A DNA stretch of 9,828 nucleotides from Spirochaetota bacterium (GTDB taxonomy: Bacteria > Spirochaetota > Spirochaetia > Treponematales > Treponemataceae), in contig JAKJFV010000035.1 in assembly GCA_022704725.1 (NCBI GenBank), positions 1-9,828 of the forward strand, given 5' to 3'. The notes below the pieces were generated by a model. It was not told the DNA's origin. It searched no databases and saw nothing but the letters and a program-made list of their open reading frames with translations. The position numbers and the translations under genes were made by a program. How positions within the stretch are numbered: the stretch's first letter is position 1; every line of letters starts with the position of its first letter. This document shows, piece after piece, positions 6,512-9,828 of the stretch.

Positions 6512-7057
6512 ATGGAGTTGCACTTGGAAAAGGAAACAGCGCTTATCGAAGCGATATTTTTTTTAGAAACAGAACCCCTTGACGGGAATGCGTTATCACG
6601 CATTTCTGAATTGTCAAAGGATGTCGTTGATGCAGTTATAGAGAGATTGAAAGAAAAGTATGCTGGTGAAAACTCCGGGGTGGAACTTACTCAAATATCA
6701 GGCGGCTGGGTAATAACGCCTAAGAAAGATCTTTGGTCGTTTTTGAAAGACCGTTACGGCAAGAAAAACGAAACAAAACTTTCAAAGGCTGCAATGGAGA
6801 CCCTGTCAATAATTGCATATTCCCAGCCCATCACACGAGGCGAAATAGAAGCTATCCGCGGGGTATCTGCTGATAATATGATCCGTCTTCTTGCGGAAAG
6901 AAATTTTATTAAAGAAGTCGGCAAAAAAGATGTTCCGGGAAAGCCTGTTCAATTTGGAACCACAAAGGAATTTTTAAAGTTTTTCAGACTTAACAGCATA
7001 GCCGATTTACCCAAACTGGATGAAACGGAAAGCGAGCGGTTTGAACTTGCAAGATAA
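6512..7057 (+). CDS. scpB: Segregation and condensation protein B
   Basis: ScpB is a dimeric winged-helix partner of ScpA in the SMC condensin complex. 181 residues, close to the family norm. Early residues ALIEAIFFLETEPL (10-23) match the first winged helix. The strongest signature is LSKAAMETLSIIAYSQPITR (90-109), followed by GEIEAIRGVSADN (110-122). Near the end, PGKPVQFGTTKEFLKFF (142-158) and SIADLPKL (162-169) are typical. It starts 14 bp after scpA with a modest site (AGG at 6502-6504) and ends 1 bp before the next preferred start. Confidence 0.95.
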   Translation: MELHLEKETALIEAIFFLETEPLDGNALSRISELSKDVVDAVIERLKEKYAGENSGVELTQISGGWVITPKKDLWSFLKDRYGKKNETKLSKAAMETLSIIAYSQPITRGEIEAIRGVSADNMIRLLAERNFIKEVGKKDVPGKPVQFGTTKEFLKFFRLNSIADLPKLDETESERFELAR

Positions 7058-7058
7058 T

Positions 7059-7814
7059 ATGAATAAAAATAATACTGATAAACCGGATGTCTCGTATCCT
7101 ATGCGGCTGCAGCTTTTTCTTGCGCGGTGCGGTGTCGCCAGCAGAAGAGCCAGTGAAGTCTATATTACTGACGGAAGGGTCAGCGTAAACGGCGTTGTCC
7201 AGACTGAGCTTGGTACGAAGGTTACTGAAGGCGACACGGTCTGTGTTGACGGTAATAAGATTCAGCTCGAAGAGACTAAGCGTTATATACTCTTAAATAA
7301 ACCGGCAGGTTTTATTTGTTCGCTGTCTGATGAAAAGGACCGGCCGACCGCGGCATCTTTACTCTCTCCATATTTTTCAGAGCGTCTGTATAATGTCGGC
7401 AGACTCGACATGTTTTCATCGGGCTTAATCCTGTTCACAAACGACGGAGAGTTTGCAGCAAAAATATCGCATCCGTCTTCAGAAATTGAAAAAGAATATG
7501 TGATTGAAACAAGCCTTCCTATTCCTCATGATTTGGCAGAACGATTTATGAAGGGTATAAGGGTGGACGGGGTTTTTTATAAGTGCCGTGACGCTCAGGT
7601 TCTTAGCTCCCGCAGAATTAGGGTTGTGCTGATTGAAGGAAAAAATAGAGAAATCCGCCGGGTATTTGAATCTTTTGAAATAGGCATTAAAAGATTAACA
7701 CGCATTAGAATAGGTTCTGCAACAATAGACGGATTGCAGGAAAAGCAGTTTAGAGAATTAACAGAAGATGACATAAACGGTCTATATGCATCTATAAAAA
7801 CAAATGAGGTGTAA
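7059..7814 (+). CDS. rluB: rRNA pseudouridine synthase, RluB/RsuA family
   Basis: Converts a specific uridine in rRNA to pseudouridine. RluB (23S) is more likely than RsuA (16S), judged mainly from the scpA-scpB-rluB gene order common in bacteria; the exact target cannot be read from sequence alone. 251 residues from the ATG at 7059. An N-terminal S4 RNA-binding domain starts at MRLQLFLARCGVASRRASE (15-33). The catalytic motif is GRLDMFSSGLILFTNDG (114-130), with nucleophile Asp117. LNKPAG (79-84) and EGKNREIRRVFE (193-204) are also family signatures. The start is uncertain: the frame is open to an ATG at 7020 inside scpB, and a family-like N-terminus also begins at an ATG at 7101. None has a good ribosome site, so coupling to scpB is likely. 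Confidence 0.9.
   Translation: MNKNNTDKPDVSYPMRLQLFLARCGVASRRASEVYITDGRVSVNGVVQTELGTKVTEGDTVCVDGNKIQLEETKRYILLNKPAGFICSLSDEKDRPTAASLLSPYFSERLYNVGRLDMFSSGLILFTNDGEFAAKISHPSSEIEKEYVIETSLPIPHDLAERFMKGIRVDGVFYKCRDAQVLSSRRIRVVLIEGKNREIRRVFESFEIGIKRLTRIRIGSATIDGLQEKQFRELTEDDINGLYASIKTNEV
7806..7811 (+). promoter_or_regulatory. Shine-Dalgarno site deciding the cmk start
   Basis: GAGGTG lies in the last codons of rluB, 4 nt before the ATG at 7816. It favours that start over the in-frame ATG at 7804, which would put MRCN in front of the family-typical N-terminus. Confidence 0.75.
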
Positions 7815-7815
7815 T

Positions 7816-8448
7816 ATGGTAATTGCTATTGACGGACCTGCCGGTTCAGGTAAAAGTACCATTGCTAAACTGATAGCGCAGAAGCTAAAACTTGTTTTTT
7901 TGAATTCCGGAAGCTTTTACAGAGGTATTACTCTGTCTCTTTTGGACAATGGAATTACGATATCGGATGCAGACTCTGTATGTACTCATGCTTCTTCTTT
8001 GGATCTCGGCTATGCACATGAGCGTTTAACCGTGAACGGAACCGATGTTGATGATCTTCTTCATACCGACAGGGTTGATGCACAGGTAGCTCAGGTTTCA
8101 GCAATTCCGGCATTACGAACAATCGTAAATACAAAACTGCGTGAAATAACAAAGTCTTTAAGCATCGTTTGCGAGGGCAGAGATATGACAACCGTTGTTT
8201 TTCCCGATGCAGAATATAAGTTTTATCTTGATGCCTCTCTCGAAGTACAGGCTGAACGGAGGTTCAACCAGGGAGTAAGCTCCCTGAGTTTAGAGGAAAT
8301 AAAGGATTCAATCCGTAAAAGGGATGAAATAGATAAAAATAAAGTCATAGGTGCATTAAAAATATCTCCCGATGCTGTATATATAGACACATCGGACTTG
8401 ACCATTGAACAGGTTTGTGAGATAATAATTAGTAAAATTTACATATAA
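7816..8448 (+). CDS. cmk: Cytidylate kinase (CMP/dCMP kinase)
   Basis: Phosphorylates CMP and dCMP with ATP, recycling pyrimidine nucleotides for RNA, DNA and lipid precursors; cytosolic. 210 residues, slightly short for bacterial type 1 CMP kinases (about 220). P-loop GPAGSGKST is at 7-15. The CMP-binding region reads LNSGSFYRG (29-37) where LDTGAMYRA or similar is usual; the Tyr and Arg are kept. EGRDMTTVVFPDAE (120-133) matches the family's GRDxGTVVFPDA except that the glycine is Thr125. The lid region RKRDEIDKNK (167-176) keeps its Arg and Asp residues. It begins 1 bp after rluB and ends 9 bp before rpsA in the same reading frame. Its 3' end contains a probable rpsA promoter. The substitutions look like lineage variation rather than decay. 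Confidence 0.94.
   Translation: MVIAIDGPAGSGKSTIAKLIAQKLKLVFLNSGSFYRGITLSLLDNGITISDADSVCTHASSLDLGYAHERLTVNGTDVDDLLHTDRVDAQVAQVSAIPALRTIVNTKLREITKSLSIVCEGRDMTTVVFPDAEYKFYLDASLEVQAERRFNQGVSSLSLEEIKDSIRKRDEIDKNKVIGALKISPDAVYIDTSDLTIEQVCEIIISKIYI
8398..8426 (+). promoter_or_regulatory. Internal promoter for rpsA within cmk
   Basis: TTGACC (8398-8403) and GATAAT (8421-8426) each match consensus at five of six positions, with an exact 17-bp spacer and an extended -10 TG at 8418-8419. Transcription would start near 8433-8434, leaving a leader of about 24 nt with the rpsA ribosome site. The score is the best in the window, equal to the rpe promoter. A dedicated promoter suits a highly expressed ribosomal protein gene. 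Confidence 0.6.
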
Positions 8449-8450
8449 GG
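8446..8450 (+). promoter_or_regulatory. rpsA ribosome site overlapping the cmk stop codon
   Basis: TAAGG matches the 5' part of the Shine-Dalgarno consensus and lies 7 nt before the ATG at 8458. Its first three bases are the cmk stop codon, so ribosomes terminating on cmk are positioned to start rpsA. Confidence 0.65.
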
Positions 8451-8457
8451 GTTTTTT

Positions 8458-9828
8458 ATGGATCAGATGGAAGTGGAAAAGAATGAAGCTCAGAACTCCA
8501 AGGGGAACATTCAGACACAATTGCAGGAAGAGTATCTTAAAAGTCTAGAGTCTCTCGAAGAGGGGCAGCTTGTAGACGGTACCGTAATTCAGGTTACACC
8601 CGATCAGGTGTTTATTGACGTAGGATACAAATCAGAGGGTAAAATCCCGACATCGGAGTTTTCGGAATTGCCGAAAGTCGGTGATGTTGTAAGTGTTGTT
8701 CTCATTAACAAGGAAAACAAACACGGTGAAGTGATTGTCTCTAAACAAAAGGCAGATGTGAAGCAGCTTTGGAAAAAACTAAAGCAGGCTCATACTGAAA
8801 AAGAGCTTATTGAAGGAACTATTGATAAGGTCGTCAAGGGCGGTTTTGAAGTAGATCTTACAAGCGGTGTAAGAGCATTTTTACCGATTAGTCAGTCAGA
8901 CAGTCAAAAAGTTGAAAAAAGTGAAAAACTTATCGGCTTAAAGAGCAAATTCTATGTTGAACGGTTGTACTCAGACGGAAAACCGAATGTAGTAGTTAAC
9001 CGCAGAAAATATCTTGAAGAATCAATCACAGAAAATCGTGATAAATTTTTTAATGAAATTACAATTGGTGCATCCGTTAAGGGAGCTGTTAAAAGCTTTA
9101 CCAGTTTCGGCGCATTTATTGACCTTGGCGGTTTTGACGGTCTTCTTCATATTAACGATATGAGCTGGGGCCATGTAACAAGACCTAAGGATTTTGTTAA
9201 AAAAGGCCAGGAAATTGAGCTGAAGGTTATTCGCCTCGATCCTGAAGAAAAAAGAATTAATCTATCTCTTAAACATTTTTCAGAAGATCCGTGGCTTCAT
9301 TTCGAAGACAAATATCATGTAAATGATGTAGTCAAAGGAAAAGTTACTAAACTTACTGAATTCGGCGCCTTTATTGAACTTGAAGAAGGTATTGAAGGTC
9401 TTGCCCATATCAGCGAGTTTTCATGGGTTAAGAAAATTAATAAACCCTCTGAAGTCGTTAAAATCGGCGATGAAGTTGAATGCATGGTATTAGGCTATGA
9501 TATTCAGGCAGGTCGCGTATCGTTAGGTCTTAAACAGGTTACCGAAAATCCATGGGATTCTATTTGTGATAAATATCCGGAAGGAACAAAAATTACAAAG
9601 AAAGTTGTCAAAATTACCAACGCAGGTGCATTTATTGAACTTGAAGAGGGAATTGATGCCTTCCTTCACTGTGATGATTGGTCTTGGACTAAGAAGGTTA
9701 AAAATCTCGCCAGTGAATTGACTGTAGGACAGGAAATTGAAGTTGTTGTTGTTGAAAATAATCCTGAAACCCACAGAATTCGTGTAAGCGTTAAACACCT
9801 TTCTGACGATCCGTGGGATATATTTGCA
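8458..9828 (+). CDS. rpsA: 30S ribosomal protein S1 (3' end beyond window)
   Basis: S1 binds mRNA and helps the 30S subunit load and unfold it, which matters most for messages with weak ribosome sites. 457 residues are present with no stop codon; the gene runs off the window end. Five S1 (OB-fold) domains are visible: about 36-96, 118-184, 204-276, 288-361 and 376-449. Domains 3 and 4 have the classic motifs FGAFIDLGGFDGLLHI and FGAFIELEEGIEGLAHIS; domain 5 has AGAFIELEEGIDAFLH. Domains 1 and 2 are divergent, as expected of the ribosome-binding half. Linkers carry EDPW, ENPW and DDPW. A sixth domain probably lies outside the window, since E. coli S1 has six in 557 residues. A short charged extension (1-35) precedes domain 1. 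The gene is in frame with cmk, three codons after its stop. Confidence 0.96.
   Translation, partial: MDQMEVEKNEAQNSKGNIQTQLQEEYLKSLESLEEGQLVDGTVIQVTPDQVFIDVGYKSEGKIPTSEFSELPKVGDVVSVVLINKENKHGEVIVSKQKADVKQLWKKLKQAHTEKELIEGTIDKVVKGGFEVDLTSGVRAFLPISQSDSQKVEKSEKLIGLKSKFYVERLYSDGKPNVVVNRRKYLEESITENRDKFFNEITIGASVKGAVKSFTSFGAFIDLGGFDGLLHINDMSWGHVTRPKDFVKKGQEIELKVIRLDPEEKRINLSLKHFSEDPWLHFEDKYHVNDVVKGKVTKLTEFGAFIELEEGIEGLAHISEFSWVKKINKPSEVVKIGDEVECMVLGYDIQAGRVSLGLKQVTENPWDSICDKYPEGTKITKKVVKITNAGAFIELEEGIDAFLHCDDWSWTKKVKNLASELTVGQEIEVVVVENNPETHRIRVSVKHLSDDPWDIFA
9370..9386 (+). repeat. 17-bp direct repeat in S1 domain 4, copy 1
   Basis: TTTATTGAACTTGAAGA encodes the FIELEE stretch of S1 domain 4 and recurs exactly in domain 5 at 9631-9647, 261 bp downstream, almost one domain length plus linker. 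It reflects the internal duplication of S1 domains and is not a mobile repeat. Confidence 0.6.
9631..9647 (+). repeat. 17-bp direct repeat in S1 domain 5, copy 2
   Basis: Second exact copy of the 17-bp sequence at 9370-9386. Identity at silent positions as well as in the protein suggests fairly recent homogenisation or shared codon preference. Confidence 0.6.

Noticed and set aside
8269..8286. 7-bp hairpin CAGGGAG/CTCCCTG with a 4-nt loop in cmk
   Set aside because: A few stems of this size are expected by chance in 10 kb; it lies mid-gene with no T-run or nearby start.
8452..8458. TTTTTTA slippery heptamer between cmk and rpsA, suggestive of frameshifting
   Set aside because: It follows the cmk stop codon, and the two genes are already in the same frame, so no frameshift would be needed or reached.
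9523..9798. Antisense open frame opposite rpsA
   Set aside because: Lies wholly opposite conserved S1 domains; a chance open frame.
1..9828. Mobile element, defence system, CRISPR array or tRNA/rRNA gene
   Set aside because: No transposase, integrase, terminal repeats, spaced repeats or RNA-gene structure seen; gene content is conserved chromosome.

Overview
The window is an AT-rich, gene-dense stretch of bacterial chromosome with every gene on the + strand and almost no intergenic DNA. Protein style and gene order (RecA, FolK, ScpA, ScpB, RluB, Cmk, S1, preceded by signal-peptide and TPR envelope proteins) suggest a spirochaete, most likely an oral or host-associated Treponema. This assignment is recognition and inference; no rRNA or other marker is present to prove it. 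There are no tRNA or rRNA genes, mobile elements, CRISPR arrays or phage genes.

Layout. Bases 1-98 hold a good sigma70-type promoter and no supportable gene. It appears to start transcription at, or one base before, the ATG of rpe (ribulose-phosphate 3-epimerase), so the rpe mRNA may be leaderless. Three tightly spaced genes follow: a secreted TPR/coiled-coil protein, a secreted beta-rich protein of unknown function ending in an acidic linker and a short coiled coil, and a TPR protein anchored by one membrane helix with an exported C-terminal domain. These three look like a cell-envelope module.

An 85-bp gap, the only real intergenic region, separates them from recA and carries a candidate recA promoter with an inverted repeat over it. 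The next seven genes are spaced by 1-14 bp: recA, folK (folate synthesis), scpA and scpB (the two non-SMC condensin subunits), an rluB-type rRNA pseudouridine synthase, cmk (CMP kinase) and rpsA (ribosomal protein S1, cut by the window end with five S1 domains visible). Several Shine-Dalgarno sites lie inside the end of the upstream gene, and the stop codon of cmk is part of the rpsA site, so translational coupling is likely. A strong internal promoter in the 3' end of cmk probably gives rpsA extra, independent transcription.

Most of the window is conserved housekeeping, and I do not see a convincing new defence or mobile system. The parts worth a second look are the uncharacterised envelope trio, the leaderless rpe start, the recA promoter palindrome, the in-frame cmk/rpsA junction with its internal promoter, and a hairpin-encoding insertion near the start of folK.
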